Assembly (NCBI RefSeq): GCF_003014555.1
Contig: NZ_PYGE01000004.1
Location: 186,001 to 250,000, forward strand
Direction: 5' to 3'
Length of the DNA stretch: 64,000 nt
Source: Haloactinopolyspora alba
GTDB taxonomy: Bacteria; Actinomycetota; Actinomycetes; Jiangellales; Jiangellaceae
Below the pieces are notes generated by a model. The model was not told the DNA's origin. It did no database searches and saw only the letters and a list, made by a program, of their open reading frames with translations. Positions 8,062 through 16,399 of the stretch are shown piece after piece; position 1 is the first letter of the stretch, and every line of letters starts with the position of its first letter. The translations under genes were made by a program, and so were the position numbers.

Positions 8062-9062
8062 TCGACGGGAGACGGACGGTGGTCCTGGTGGCCGGGCTCG
8101 TCGTGCTGGGCGCCTGCAGCGGCTCGGGCTCGGCCGGTGCGCCGGCCACGGGCTCGCAGCAGCCGTCCGCGCCGGCCACGGATCCGCGGCGGCCGTCCGC
8201 GCCGGAGCCCGCCTGCGCCGACCCGCCGTGCTACGGAGCCGCCGAGACCACAGCCCGGCTGTCGTCGGACGTCGTGGTCGAGGTCAGCGGCACGGCCGCC
8301 AGCGGACGCGTCCCCGGCCTGTACTACGTCGTCGGGGACGAGCCGGGGACGTCGTCGGTGGCGGTCGTGCGCGCGGACGGCACGCCGGTCACCACGCTCG
8401 AGATCCGGGGGATGGACGCGCGCAACGCGGAAGCGCTGGCGGTGGGCCCGTGTGGTGACGGCTCCGCTGCCGGCTGCCTCTACGTCGGTGACATCGGTGA
8501 CCACGTCGGCCGCGACGACGTCGTCGTCCACCGGGTGCCAGAGCCCGACCTCACCGAGCCGCCGACGTCGCCGGTGGATTCCGACGTGCTGCGCTACACC
8601 TACCCGGACGGGCCGACGGACGCGGAGGCGCTGCTGGTCGACGGGCAGGGCCGGCCGCTGATCATCAGCAAGGCGGCGTTCGACCGGGACTCCGGCGAGA
8701 CCGGACCGACCCGCCTGTATCGCGGGGAGACCGGCGGCGGGACGCTCGAGGCCGTTGGCACGGTGCGGTTGCCCGAGCCCGAGGACGGGCTGCTGGCCGG
8801 ATTCGTCGGCAACGTCGTGACCGGGGCGTCCGCGGCTGACGGCCGGGTGCTGCTGCGCACCTACGACGAGGTGCTGGAGTTCCGGGCGGGTGCGGCGGAC
8901 GCGGACGTGGCCGGCTTTCCGGGGTGGCCGGTGCGCCGGGTGCCGGACGGCGGGTTGGTCCAGGCCGAGTCGGTGGCCTACCGCGCGGACGGATGCGGCT
9001 ACCTGACGACGTCGGAGCTCACCGGCGACGTGGCCCGGGTCGGGTGCACGTCCGCGCCGTGA
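8058..9062 (+). CDS. Secreted lipoprotein, probably beta-propeller
   Basis: The ATG at 8058 overlaps the nhaA stop (ATGA), suggesting translational coupling. The 334-residue product begins with a short charged stretch, a hydrophobic helix and the lipobox LGAC, followed by a Ser/Gly/Ala/Pro-rich tether, so it should be lipidated and exported. The mature part contains repeated blade-like strands (YYVVGDEPGTSSVAVV, CLYVGDIGDH, LLRTYDEVLEFRAG) and paired cysteines, suggesting a propeller fold. No catalytic motif was recognised. An upstream in-frame start would lie inside nhaA and is rejected. Confidence 0.7.
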   Translation: MIDGRRTVVLVAGLVVLGACSGSGSAGAPATGSQQPSAPATDPRRPSAPEPACADPPCYGAAETTARLSSDVVVEVSGTAASGRVPGLYYVVGDEPGTSSVAVVRADGTPVTTLEIRGMDARNAEALAVGPCGDGSAAGCLYVGDIGDHVGRDDVVVHRVPEPDLTEPPTSPVDSDVLRYTYPDGPTDAEALLVDGQGRPLIISKAAFDRDSGETGPTRLYRGETGGGTLEAVGTVRLPEPEDGLLAGFVGNVVTGASAADGRVLLRTYDEVLEFRAGAADADVAGFPGWPVRRVPDGGLVQAESVAYRADGCGYLTTSELTGDVARVGCTSAP

Positions 9063-9072
9063 CCCGCGTCGT

Positions 9073-9831
9073 TCAGCGGCGCGAGAGCAGCGACGTCACC
9101 CGCATCCGGTCGCTGTGGATCCACACGTCAGAGTACTCGATCGGGCGGCCGTCGTCGAGGTAGGTGATCTGCTCGAGATAGAGCAGCGGGAACCCCTCGG
9201 GCACGCCCAGTGCGGCGGCCTTCTCCCCGGCCGCCGCACTGGCGCTGAAGGTGCGCCGGCCGGTGCTGATGGACAGTCCGTACGTCTGCTCCAGAACCCC
9301 GAACAGCGACGTGCCGCTCAACCCGACCTGCTCGATGCCCGGGCACAGGTCCGTGCGCACGTAGTTCACCAGCAGCGCCACCGGGCCGTCCCCGGTTGAG
9401 CGGACTCGGTCCAGGTGCAGCACCGACTGCCCGGGACGCAGGTCCAGCAGCGCCGCCACCGGCGCCGGCGCCGCGATGACGTCCTGCTTGCGGACGTCGG
9501 TGGTCACATCCACGCCCTGCCGGGCGAAGTCCTCCCACAGCGTGGTCAGCTTCTGCGCGATGGACGGTTCGATGGCCGTCGACGTCACGAACGTGCCCCG
9601 GCCACGGGCCTGCACCAGCAGCCCTTCACGGATCAGCGTGGACAGCGCCCGCCGCAGCGTCCCGCGGGAGATGCCCAGCTCGGCGGCGATCTCCGGTTCG
9701 CTGCGCAGCCGGTAGTGCGGCGGCCACTCCCCGGAGACGATGCGCGCGCGCATCGCTTCGGACACCTGGGCGTGCAGCGGCACCGGAGCCTCGCGGTCGA
9801 GTCCCTGCGCTGCGGTGACGTCCTCGGACAT
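9073..9831 (-). CDS. GntR-family regulator, HutC/UTRA subfamily (probable rbs/deo operon regulator)
   Basis: This 252-residue protein has an N-terminal GntR winged helix (PHYRLRSEPEIAAELGISRG then TLRRALSTLIREGLLVQARG, residues about 35-75) and a C-terminal UTRA ligand-binding domain (FGVLEQTYGLSISTGRRTF, PLLYLEQITYLDDGRPIEYS). UTRA domains bind phosphorylated sugars or similar effectors. It is the last gene downstream of deoC on the same strand and most likely controls the ribose operon. A hairpin between deoC and this gene may lower its expression relative to the operon. A ribosome-binding AAGGG precedes ATG 9831. Confidence 0.85.
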   Translation of the reverse strand: MSEDVTAAQGLDREAPVPLHAQVSEAMRARIVSGEWPPHYRLRSEPEIAAELGISRGTLRRALSTLIREGLLVQARGRGTFVTSTAIEPSIAQKLTTLWEDFARQGVDVTTDVRKQDVIAAPAPVAALLDLRPGQSVLHLDRVRSTGDGPVALLVNYVRTDLCPGIEQVGLSGTSLFGVLEQTYGLSISTGRRTFSASAAAGEKAAALGVPEGFPLLYLEQITYLDDGRPIEYSDVWIHSDRMRVTSLLSRR

Positions 9832-9847
9832 CGCACCCTTCCGTCGT

Positions 9848-9869
9848 GACCCGCGGATCGCCGCGGGTC
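9848..9869 (-). terminator. Intercistronic hairpin between deoC and gntR
   Basis: A perfect 9-bp stem (GACCCGCGG / CCGCGGGTC) with a 4-nt loop overlaps the deoC stop codon. It could be a partial terminator or an RNA-stabilising structure separating the sugar genes from the regulator. Confidence 0.5.
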
Positions 9870-10575
9870 AGTAACTCCTGGTCTGTTCGTTCGCCTGATC
9901 CGTGACGATAGCGACCCCCGCACTCGTGCCGAGCAACTGCGCGCCGGCGGCCAGGAGGGACGCCGCCTGGGGGAAGGACTTGATCCCGCCCGACGCCTTC
10001 ACCCGGACCCCCGCGGGGGCGCGCTCGGCGAGGTAGCCGATGCTCTCCGGGACGGCCACCTCGACCGCTCCGCTGCTGGCGTTCTTCAGGAACGTGGCGC
10101 CCGCCTCGACCGACAGCTCGACCGCCGCCTCTCGCTCGTCCGGCGTCAGCAGCGGCAGCTCGAGCATCACCTTGATCGGAACACCGGCGGCCTTCACCAC
10201 CCCGGCGATGTCGTCCCGGAACTCGTCGTACATCCCGCTCTTCAGCCAGCCGACCTGCACGCCGATGTCGATCTGGTGCGCTCCCGCACGTGCGAGGCTC
10301 GCCGCCTCGGCCGCCTTGCCGGCACTGGTGGTCACGCCGACCGTCGGGAAGTCGAGGGCGGAAGCGACCTCGACGCCGCTGCCACGGGTCACGTCGGCGA
10401 CGACAGACACCCAGGTGCCGGGGACCATGGCCGCGTTGAAGCCGTAGCTGATCGCCTCTTCGGCGTGCGCGACGATCCGGTCGCGGGTGATGCCGGCCTC
10501 GATCAGCGTGTGCTGGATGTGCGGAGCCAGCGCCGCCGGGGTGACGGCGGCGTCGGCGGAGAGAGCAGAACTCAC
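9868..10575 (-). CDS. deoC: Deoxyribose-phosphate aldolase (DeoC family)
   Basis: This 235-residue class I aldolase cleaves 2-deoxyribose 5-phosphate to glyceraldehyde 3-phosphate and acetaldehyde. The Schiff-base region reads ATFLKNASSG in place of the usual FVKTSTG, and the second lysine block is VRVKASGGIKSF, both with their lysines kept. GTG 10575 is chosen because GGAG lies 5 nt upstream and the DeoC homology starts here; the reading frame extends further upstream but without homology. The slightly divergent active-site loop leaves room for a related aldolase specificity. It sits between rbsD and the GntR regulator. Confidence 0.82.
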   Translation of the reverse strand: MSSALSADAAVTPAALAPHIQHTLIEAGITRDRIVAHAEEAISYGFNAAMVPGTWVSVVADVTRGSGVEVASALDFPTVGVTTSAGKAAEAASLARAGAHQIDIGVQVGWLKSGMYDEFRDDIAGVVKAAGVPIKVMLELPLLTPDEREAAVELSVEAGATFLKNASSGAVEVAVPESIGYLAERAPAGVRVKASGGIKSFPQAASLLAAGAQLLGTSAGVAIVTDQANEQTRSY

Positions 10576-10619
10576 GGGATCTCCAAGGTGGGTGCGTGGT
10601 GATGAGGGTGCTGCGGGTG

Positions 10620-11075
10620 TCACAACCGGTCGCGGTAGTAGTCGGGTACCACCACGCCGGGCTCGTCGAACCAGCGCGGGACGTCGACGCCGCACACCAG
10701 GCCGACGTTGCCCCACGGGTTGAAGGCGCCGGTGCGCACGACCACCTTCGCCTCGTGGGCCAGGCCGCCCAGCATCTCGGCGTGCGGCCGTGTCGAGAGC
10801 GGGGCGTCCGCGAACCGCTGGCGCAGCCACCCGGCCAGCGGTTCGTTGTTCGTCTCCACGTCCTCGGCGACCACGACGCCCTCGACGATCAGTTCCGCGG
10901 CGATCAGGTCGAGCACGGTGGTGAGCTTCGGCAGGTCCTCCGCGATCGCGAGGTCGACACGGTGCGCCGTCCGCGGGATCGGGAAGCCGGCGTCGACGAC
11001 GAGCAGCAGGTCGGTGTGGCCGAGGGTCGCGAGTGCGCCGGAGAGTTCGGCGTTCAGGATTCCGGTGCGTTTCAT
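10620..11075 (-). CDS. rbsD: D-ribose pyranase
   Basis: This 151-residue protein interconverts beta-pyranose and furanose forms of ribose so that ribokinase can use it. It begins MKRTGILNAELSGALATLGH, whose GILN and the histidine in LGHTDLLLVVDAGFPIP match RbsD (His20 catalytic), and ends with the family's GLVCGVDV...VVVPDYY. The ATG shares its A with the TGA of rbsA (TGATG), indicating translational coupling. Confidence 0.92.
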   Translation of the reverse strand: MKRTGILNAELSGALATLGHTDLLLVVDAGFPIPRTAHRVDLAIAEDLPKLTTVLDLIAAELIVEGVVVAEDVETNNEPLAGWLRQRFADAPLSTRPHAEMLGGLAHEAKVVVRTGAFNPWGNVGLVCGVDVPRWFDEPGVVVPDYYRDRL

Positions 11076-12622
11076 CAGGCTGTCTCCTTCATCGTTCGGG
11101 CTCCGGTCGCCATCGCCATGACGCCCTCCTCGGTGGCCTCCGCCGCCGGCACGATGTCGACGACACGCCCGGCGGCCATGACGGCGATCCGGTCGCTGAT
11201 CGCCAGCAGTTCGGGGAGGTCGGACGAGGAGGCGAGGACGGCGACGCCGCGTTCGGTCAGGCTGCGGAACAACGCGTAGAGCTCGGCCTTCGCGCCGACG
11301 TCGACGCCCCTCGTGGGCTCGTCCAGCACCATCAGCCGCGGGTCGATCGACAGCCACCGTGCCAGCAGCGCCTTCTGCTGGTTGCCGCCGGAGAGTTGGG
11401 TGATCGCCTGCGCGGTGGTCGACGTCTTGACCCGGAGCTCGCGCGCGTGCTCGTCGGCGTCCCGGCGCAGCGAGCGGCGTCGCAGCAGGCCGAACCGGAC
11501 GTGGCGGTCCAGGGTCAGTGCGTTGACGTTGTCCGCCACGCTCATCGTCGGGAAGATCCCCTGATGCCGGCGCTCGCCGGGCAGGTAGGCGACCCGCGCC
11601 CGGATCGCGTCCCGTGGCGAGTGTGGCGCGAACGGTTCACCGTCGAGGTGCATCGTGCCGCCGGTTCGGTGGTCGGCGCCGAACACCGCGCGTAGCAGCT
11701 CGATCCGCCCGCTGTCCGGAAGCCCGGCCACGCCGATCACCTCGCCGGGTGCGATGTCCACGGTCACCGAGTCGAAGCCGGCGCCGCGCAACTCCCGGAC
11801 CTGGAGGCGTGGGGCCGCGGCGGAGCTCGTGGCCGGCGTCGTACCCGCGGCCTTCGGTTCGTGCTGCAGCGTGCGGCCCACCATGGCGGAGACGATGTCG
11901 TCCGGCTCCGCGTCCGCGGTCCGCCAGGCGCCGACGTGCCGGCCGTCGCGGAGCACGTGCACATGGTCGGAGAGGCGGAACACCTCGGGCATCCGGTGCG
12001 AGACGTAGAGCATGGTGACGCCGTCGGCGCGGAGGCCGTCGATCACCGTGAACAACCGCTCGGATTCCGCGGGCGAGAGCACCGACGTCGGCTCGTCGAA
12101 GATGACGACGTTCGCGTCCCGCGCCAGCGACCGGGCGATGACCACGAGCTGCTGCGTCGCCGCATCCAGCTCGCCGACGGGTCGCCGCGGGTCGAGGTTC
12201 TCGCCGAGGCGGCCGAGCAGGGCAGCGGCCCGTTGCACGATCTCGGCGCGGTTCGGGAAGGCGCGCGGGCCCGGCTCGGCGCCCAGCATGATGTTCTCCG
12301 CGACGCTGCGGGCCTGCGCGAGCGCGAGCTCCTGCGGTACGAGGGCCACCCGGTGCCTGCTGAGCATCGTGGCGGCATCGAACCGCCGGACCTGCTCCCC
12401 GGCGACGGTCACGGTGCCGGCGGTGGGCGAGTCCAGCCCGGCCAGGACCTTCATGAGCGTCGACTTGCCGGCGCCGTTCTCGCCCATCACCGCGGTGATC
12501 GTGCCGGCCGGCGCCTGCAGGCTCACGTCGTCGAGCGCGCGGACCGGGCCGAACTGCTTCGACAGGCCGGACACGTCGACTGCGACGGCCGCCGGGTCGG
12601 ACGGACTGGCTGCGCCGGACAC
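11075..12622 (-). CDS. rbsA: Ribose ABC transporter ATP-binding protein
   Basis: This 515-residue protein has two ABC domains in tandem, as in RbsA/XylG/MglA. Domain 1 has Walker A GENGAGKST (about residue 50) and Walker B VVIFDEPTS; its signature is degenerate (LDAATQQL). Domain 2 has the degenerate Walker A usual in this family (GLPDSGRIELL) but a canonical LSGGNQQK signature and MVLDEPTRGVDVGAK. It would energise ribose uptake through RbsC. The GTG start at 12622 lies 4 nt after the rbsB stop, and GGAGGG overlaps the end of rbsB. Confidence 0.93.
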   Translation of the reverse strand: MSGAASPSDPAAVAVDVSGLSKQFGPVRALDDVSLQAPAGTITAVMGENGAGKSTLMKVLAGLDSPTAGTVTVAGEQVRRFDAATMLSRHRVALVPQELALAQARSVAENIMLGAEPGPRAFPNRAEIVQRAAALLGRLGENLDPRRPVGELDAATQQLVVIARSLARDANVVIFDEPTSVLSPAESERLFTVIDGLRADGVTMLYVSHRMPEVFRLSDHVHVLRDGRHVGAWRTADAEPDDIVSAMVGRTLQHEPKAAGTTPATSSAAAPRLQVRELRGAGFDSVTVDIAPGEVIGVAGLPDSGRIELLRAVFGADHRTGGTMHLDGEPFAPHSPRDAIRARVAYLPGERRHQGIFPTMSVADNVNALTLDRHVRFGLLRRRSLRRDADEHARELRVKTSTTAQAITQLSGGNQQKALLARWLSIDPRLMVLDEPTRGVDVGAKAELYALFRSLTERGVAVLASSSDLPELLAISDRIAVMAAGRVVDIVPAAEATEEGVMAMATGARTMKETA

Positions 12623-12626
12623 CGCG

Positions 12627-13655
12627 TCAGCCCTCCACCGGGACGTCGTCGACGTTCTTCCGGTCGACGATCTTCACGCCGGTGTCGACGCTGCTGATCT
12701 CGGTGCCGTTCTTCAGGTAGTCGGCGAGCAGCTTCACCGCCTGGTATCCCTGCTCGGCAGGCGCCTGGCTGATGGTGAGGTCGACGACGCCGTCCTTGAG
12801 GTATCCGACCGTCTGCGGCTGGACGTCGAAGCCGAGCGCGTGGATCTCGCCGGCGTTGCCGGACTGCTGCAGCCATTTCGCGCCGGCGGTGAAGCTGCAG
12901 CAGTCGAGCGAGACGAGGGCGATGGCGTCGCTCTGCGCGGCCATCGTCGACTCGATGGTGTTGTACGCCTTGCTGGGCTCGTTGCCGGTGTTGACCGGGC
13001 CGATGATCTCCAGCCCGGATCCCTTCAGGGCGGACTCGAACCCGGCGAACCGGTCGTTCGACCACCCGGCGCCGGAGTCCACCGACACCACGACGACCTT
13101 GCCGGTCGCGCCGTCGAGCACGGTCAGCAGTTCCTTCGCGAGCGCCTCGCCGGAGGCGACCAGGTCCTGGCCGACGAAGCCCATCTGCTTGGACTCCGGG
13201 TTGTTGGTGTTGAACGAGATGATCGGGATGCCCGACTCGTATGCCTGCTCGATCACCGGCTTGAGCGCGTCGTTGCTGGCGGACGAGACGGCGAGGCCGT
13301 GGATGCGCTCCTGGTTGATCAACGTCTGCAGCTCGGCGACCTGTTCGGCGGCGTCACCGCCGGTCGGGCCGATCATCTCGGCGTTGACACCGAACTCTTC
13401 GGCGCCGCGCTTCATACCGTCCCGGATCGGGACCGCGAAGGCCAGCGACGGATCGTGGTAACTCAGCCGGATCTCCAGCTCCTCACCGTTGTCGACGGCG
13501 TCCTGGATGTAGCCGGCGAGCTGGAACCCGCCCCCGGCCGTGGACCCGCTGTCCGACGACTCGTTGGCGGGGGTGACGGCGCCGCAGGCCGCGGTGGTGA
13601 GCATCGCCGTGCCGAGGGCCGCTGCCGCGGCCCGTCGCAGGGTGAACAGGGACAT
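12627..13655 (-). CDS. rbsB: Ribose ABC transporter substrate-binding lipoprotein
   Basis: The 342-residue product starts with a signal peptide ending in the lipobox TAAC, so it is membrane-anchored on the outside. The mature part is a type I periplasmic-binding-protein fold of the ribose family (AEQVAELQTLINQERIHGLA, IPIISFNTNN, GFVGQDLVASGEALA, FDVQPQTVGYLKDGVVDLTI). ATG 13655 is preferred over more upstream in-frame codons because AAGGAG lies 7 nt before it and the signal peptide begins here. An unusual CC pair occurs near residue 235 (LDCCSF). Confidence 0.9.
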   Translation of the reverse strand: MSLFTLRRAAAAALGTAMLTTAACGAVTPANESSDSGSTAGGGFQLAGYIQDAVDNGEELEIRLSYHDPSLAFAVPIRDGMKRGAEEFGVNAEMIGPTGGDAAEQVAELQTLINQERIHGLAVSSASNDALKPVIEQAYESGIPIISFNTNNPESKQMGFVGQDLVASGEALAKELLTVLDGATGKVVVVSVDSGAGWSNDRFAGFESALKGSGLEIIGPVNTGNEPSKAYNTIESTMAAQSDAIALVSLDCCSFTAGAKWLQQSGNAGEIHALGFDVQPQTVGYLKDGVVDLTISQAPAEQGYQAVKLLADYLKNGTEISSVDTGVKIVDRKNVDDVPVEG

Positions 13656-13693
13656 GAGCCAACTCCTTCGAGTGGAACAGGGGACGGGCCGGG

Positions 13694-14716
13694 CTATCGC
13701 TTGCCGGAGCGCTTGCGCATCCAGGTGTCGGCCGCGACGGCCAGGATGATGACCGCGCCGGTGGCGACGGTCTGCCAGAACGACGAGATGCCGCGCAGGT
13801 TGAGAATGTTCTGGAGCACTCCGATGAACGCCACGCCGATGACCGTGCCGAGCATCGTGCCGGAGCCGCCGAACAGCGCTGCGCCGCCGATGATCACGGC
13901 GGAGATCACGGTCAGCTCCATGCCCGTGCCGGTGACGCCCTGGACGTAGGACAGGAAGGACAGGCCCAGCACGCCGGACAGCCCGGCGAGGGTGCCGGAG
14001 ATGGTGAACGCGGCGATCTTGACGTGACCGGCGTTGATGCCGCACAACCGGGCCGCTTCGGCGCTTCCTCCGACGGCGTAGGAGTTGAACCCGTACCGGG
14101 ACCGGGACAGCACCACCATCCCGAGGACGGCGATCAGCGCGAAGATCACCAGCTGCATCGGGAACAGCCCGAACAGCTCGCCCTGGCCGAGCAGGTTGAA
14201 CTCGGCGACGCCTGGCTGGTCCGACGACAGCGAGATGGGCGCGCCGTCACTGAGCAGCAGGGCGACGCCGCGGTAGAGGCTCAGCGTTCCCAGCGTGACG
14301 ATGAACGAGGGGATGCCGAAGCCGACGGTCATGGCGCCGTTGAGGAACCCCGCGACGGCGCCGGCGGCGACACCGCCGAGCGCCGCCAGCGGCCAGGCCA
14401 GCCCTTCGGTGATGAGCAGCCCGCAGCTGACCGCGCCGAGCGCGTAGACCGAGCCGACGGACAGGTCGATCTCGGCGTTGATGATGACGAAGGTCACGCC
14501 GACAGCCATGATGCCCAGCTGGGAGATCTGCTGACCGACGCTGAGGAAGTTGTCGGCGCCCACGAAGCCCGGCGCGACGACGGTCCCGACGACGAACAGC
14601 AGGACGAGGGCGAGCAGGGTGCTCGCTTCGCGAGCGTGCAGGAAGCGTTGCAGCGGCGAGGGGGCCGAGGCCGTCTCGGGTGTCGTGGTGGGTTCGTCCG
14701 TGGCCAGCTGGGTCAT
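13694..14716 (-). CDS. rbsC: Ribose ABC transporter permease
   Basis: This 340-residue integral membrane protein of the RbsC family has about ten hydrophobic helices. It carries the typical EIDLSVGSVYALGAV block (about residue 83), the NGAMTVGFGIPSFIVTLGT stretch, and the EAARLCGINAGHVKIAAFTISG loop that contacts the ATPase. It would form the translocation channel for RbsB-delivered ribose. Its ATGA overlaps the rbsK stop by 4 nt. Confidence 0.93.
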   Translation of the reverse strand: MTQLATDEPTTTPETASAPSPLQRFLHAREASTLLALVLLFVVGTVVAPGFVGADNFLSVGQQISQLGIMAVGVTFVIINAEIDLSVGSVYALGAVSCGLLITEGLAWPLAALGGVAAGAVAGFLNGAMTVGFGIPSFIVTLGTLSLYRGVALLLSDGAPISLSSDQPGVAEFNLLGQGELFGLFPMQLVIFALIAVLGMVVLSRSRYGFNSYAVGGSAEAARLCGINAGHVKIAAFTISGTLAGLSGVLGLSFLSYVQGVTGTGMELTVISAVIIGGAALFGGSGTMLGTVIGVAFIGVLQNILNLRGISSFWQTVATGAVIILAVAADTWMRKRSGKR

Positions 14717-15633
14717 CTCTGAGTTCCCTGGAGGAGAGCCGCGACGTCGTCCGGGCGCGGCAGTGCGGGTATGACTTCGGCGATGCCGACGGTGTGTGCG
14801 CCGGCCGCGGCGGCGAGCCGGAGCCCGCCGGCCAGGTCGTCGCCGCGGGCCAGCGCGACCGCGAGCGCGCCGGTGAAGGAGTCACCGGCGCCGGTGGTGT
14901 CGACGACGCGCTCGGGCGCGACCGGTTCGAGGTCGAGCCGTTCGGTGCCGTCGTCGGCGAGTGCGCCGTGCCGGCCCCGGGTGAGCACGATCGTGCCGGT
15001 GAAGCGCGCACGCAGCGCGTCCACGAGCTCCGCGGCGTCGGTGTCGTCGTCGGGTGTCCTGCCGATGAGCGTGTGCGCCTCGCCGGCGTTCGGCGTGACG
15101 ACGTCGATCCATTCCCATGCCTCGGGCGGGAGCTCCGTCGCGGGCGCCGGGTTGAGCAGCGTCGGCACACCGCGTTCGTGGGCGGTGCGCAGCGCGGCCA
15201 GCGCCGTGGGCAGCGGGATCTCGAGGGAGACGACGACGAGGTCGGCCCCGGCGATCCGGTCGGCGAAGCCCTCGACGTCGTCAGGGGTGAGCGTGTCGAG
15301 CGCGCCGGGGGCGATGGCGATGCGGTTCTCGCCCTGCTCGTCCACCATGATGACGCCGACCATGGTGGCGGCGTCGGCGACCCGCACGTGCGCGGCGTCG
15401 ACGTTCTCGTCGGCCCAGAGCTGCAGCGCGTCGGTGCCGAACCGGTCGCTGCCCACCGCGGTGAGCAGGCTGACCTGCGCGCCCATGCGCGCCGCGGCGA
15501 CCGCCTGGTTGGAGCCCTTGCCGCCGTGTCCGGAGCTGAACCGCGCACCGGACAGGGTCTCGCCCGGGGCCGGGACGCGGGGCACACGCATGGTCAGCCC
15601 GACGCCGTAGCTCCCGACAACTGCGATCCTCAT
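14713..15633 (-). CDS. rbsK: Ribokinase
   Basis: This 306-residue PfkB-family kinase phosphorylates ribose to ribose 5-phosphate. Signature 1 is GGKGSNQAVAAARMG (about residue 38) and signature 2, DTTGAGDSFTGALAVALA (about 247), contains the catalytic aspartate and the anion hole. It is the first gene of the operon and starts at ATG 15633 with AGAGG 5-6 nt upstream. A promoter with consensus -35 lies about 40-70 bp upstream. Confidence 0.93.
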   Translation of the reverse strand: MRIAVVGSYGVGLTMRVPRVPAPGETLSGARFSSGHGGKGSNQAVAAARMGAQVSLLTAVGSDRFGTDALQLWADENVDAAHVRVADAATMVGVIMVDEQGENRIAIAPGALDTLTPDDVEGFADRIAGADLVVVSLEIPLPTALAALRTAHERGVPTLLNPAPATELPPEAWEWIDVVTPNAGEAHTLIGRTPDDDTDAAELVDALRARFTGTIVLTRGRHGALADDGTERLDLEPVAPERVVDTTGAGDSFTGALAVALARGDDLAGGLRLAAAAGAHTVGIAEVIPALPRPDDVAALLQGTQR

Positions 15634-15641
15634 GGCGCCTC

Positions 15642-15655
15642 TTGTATGTGGACAA
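15642..15655. promoter_or_regulatory. Candidate GntR operator before rbsK
   Basis: TTGT-N6-ACAA lies between the predicted transcription start and the rbsK ATG, with a further AACAATT at 15661-15667. A dyad of this size in the 5' leader fits GntR-type repressors. Assigning it to the operon's UTRA regulator is inference. Confidence 0.4.
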
Positions 15656-15673
15656 CTATGAACAATTGCGGAG

Positions 15674-15703
15674 ACGCTAAGGGGCAGGCGAGGTGAGTGT
15701 CAA
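15674..15703 (-). promoter_or_regulatory. Promoter of the ribose operon
   Basis: On the minus strand a perfect -35 TTGACA (15703-15698) and a -10 TAGCGT (15679-15674) are separated by 18 nt, placing the start of transcription near 15667 and giving a 5' leader of about 34 nt. Confidence 0.65.
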
Positions 15704-16049
15704 GGCGTGCAAAGTGCCTGCCGCGACGAAGGCGCGCTCCCGCGTCTCATCGTCGCCGTACTGAGGCTTCGATGACGCTTCTATGTCACGTGGTGGCGCT
15801 GTTGCTGGTGAAGTCGATGGTTCGGATACAACGCGCGTTGTCCCGGGGCTCGGCTGTTCGTTGGCGGGGGGTGACAGGAAGGGCAACAAGTGCCGTTCCT
15901 GTCACCCCCGAAGAAAAAGCACACGGCTGCGACGGCGAGCGCTTCCAATGGGCGCGCCTCCGGCGAGCGGCGACCCACGCCTGCCGAGCGGCGGCACCAC
16001 CACCGCCGCTGCGAGTGAGCTGGGCCGGTGGTCCTTGCGATCGCTCGAG
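15704..16049. other. Non-coding stretch with palindrome and long hairpin
   Basis: No convincing gene is seen in this 346-bp gap on either strand. It holds a perfect 14-bp palindrome (ACAACGC/GCGTTGT, 15828-15841) and a hairpin with a perfect 14-bp stem (GGGGGTGACAGGAA at 15867-15880 with its complement at 15896-15909). The hairpin is downstream of the small membrane-protein gene on the minus strand and probably terminates that transcript before the rbs promoter. Confidence 0.55.
15867..15909 (-). terminator. 14-bp-stem hairpin downstream of the 62-residue gene
   Basis: The stem GGGGGTGACAGGAA pairs perfectly with TTCCTGTCACCCCC across a 15-nt loop, in which GGCA/TGCC can pair further. There is no U tract on either side, so a terminator role is inferred from stability and position. 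Confidence 0.55.
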
Positions 16050-16238
16050 TCAGCGGCCGATCTGGCCGCGGCCGCTGACGCGGGAGCGCAGGCGGCGGCG
16101 CTGCGACGGGTCGAGCATCAGGTAGCCGGCGACGGGAACACCGACGACGACGAGCAGGAAGACCCAGAAGGGCAGCAGCCAGAGGGCGATGATCGCCGCG
16201 GCGGCTCCGCCGATGATGACTCCGGTGTTCTTGGGCAT
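16050..16238 (-). CDS. Small two-helix membrane protein of unknown function
   Basis: This 62-residue ORF starts at ATG 16238, 6 nt after AGGAGAGGA-like purines. Residues 7-20 and 23-42 (GVIIGGAAAAIIAL, then PFWVFLLVVVGVPVAGYLML) form two hydrophobic helices, followed by a basic tail with five arginines (SQRRRLRSRVSGRG). The composition and the good ribosome-binding site argue for a real gene. Function is unknown. It is transcribed divergently from the transhydrogenase operon. Confidence 0.65.
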   Translation of the reverse strand: MPKNTGVIIGGAAAAIIALWLLPFWVFLLVVVGVPVAGYLMLDPSQRRRLRSRVSGRGQIGR

Positions 16239-16286
16239 GGCCGGTCCTCTCCTGGGTGTGGTTCACCTCCATTGTCCTCCTTCGCG

Positions 16287-16312
16287 GGCCCCCGTGTCTC
16301 GTTCCGGGGGCC
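16287..16312. repeat. GC-rich hairpin in the 62-residue gene/pnt intergenic region
   Basis: GGCCCCCG and CGGGGGCC form a perfect 8-bp stem with a 10-nt loop. It lies in the presumed leader of the small membrane-protein gene. Its role is unknown. Confidence 0.4.
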
Positions 16313-16367
16313 GACGATTCCCTTACGGGTGTTCGCCGTCGATCACTGATGACGCAAGCCCTTCTTT

Positions 16368-16390
16368 CCGGTCGTTCCGACCGGTAACGT
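16368..16390 (+). promoter_or_regulatory. pnt promoter with inverted repeat
   Basis: A perfect inverted repeat, CCGGTCG-TTC-CGACCGG (16368-16384), abuts a -10 box TAACGT (16385-16390). The pntAA ATG is 9 nt after the -10, so the mRNA has almost no leader. The dyad fills the spacer region, so a bound protein would repress the operon. Confidence 0.5.
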
Positions 16391-16399
16391 CGGCGGACG

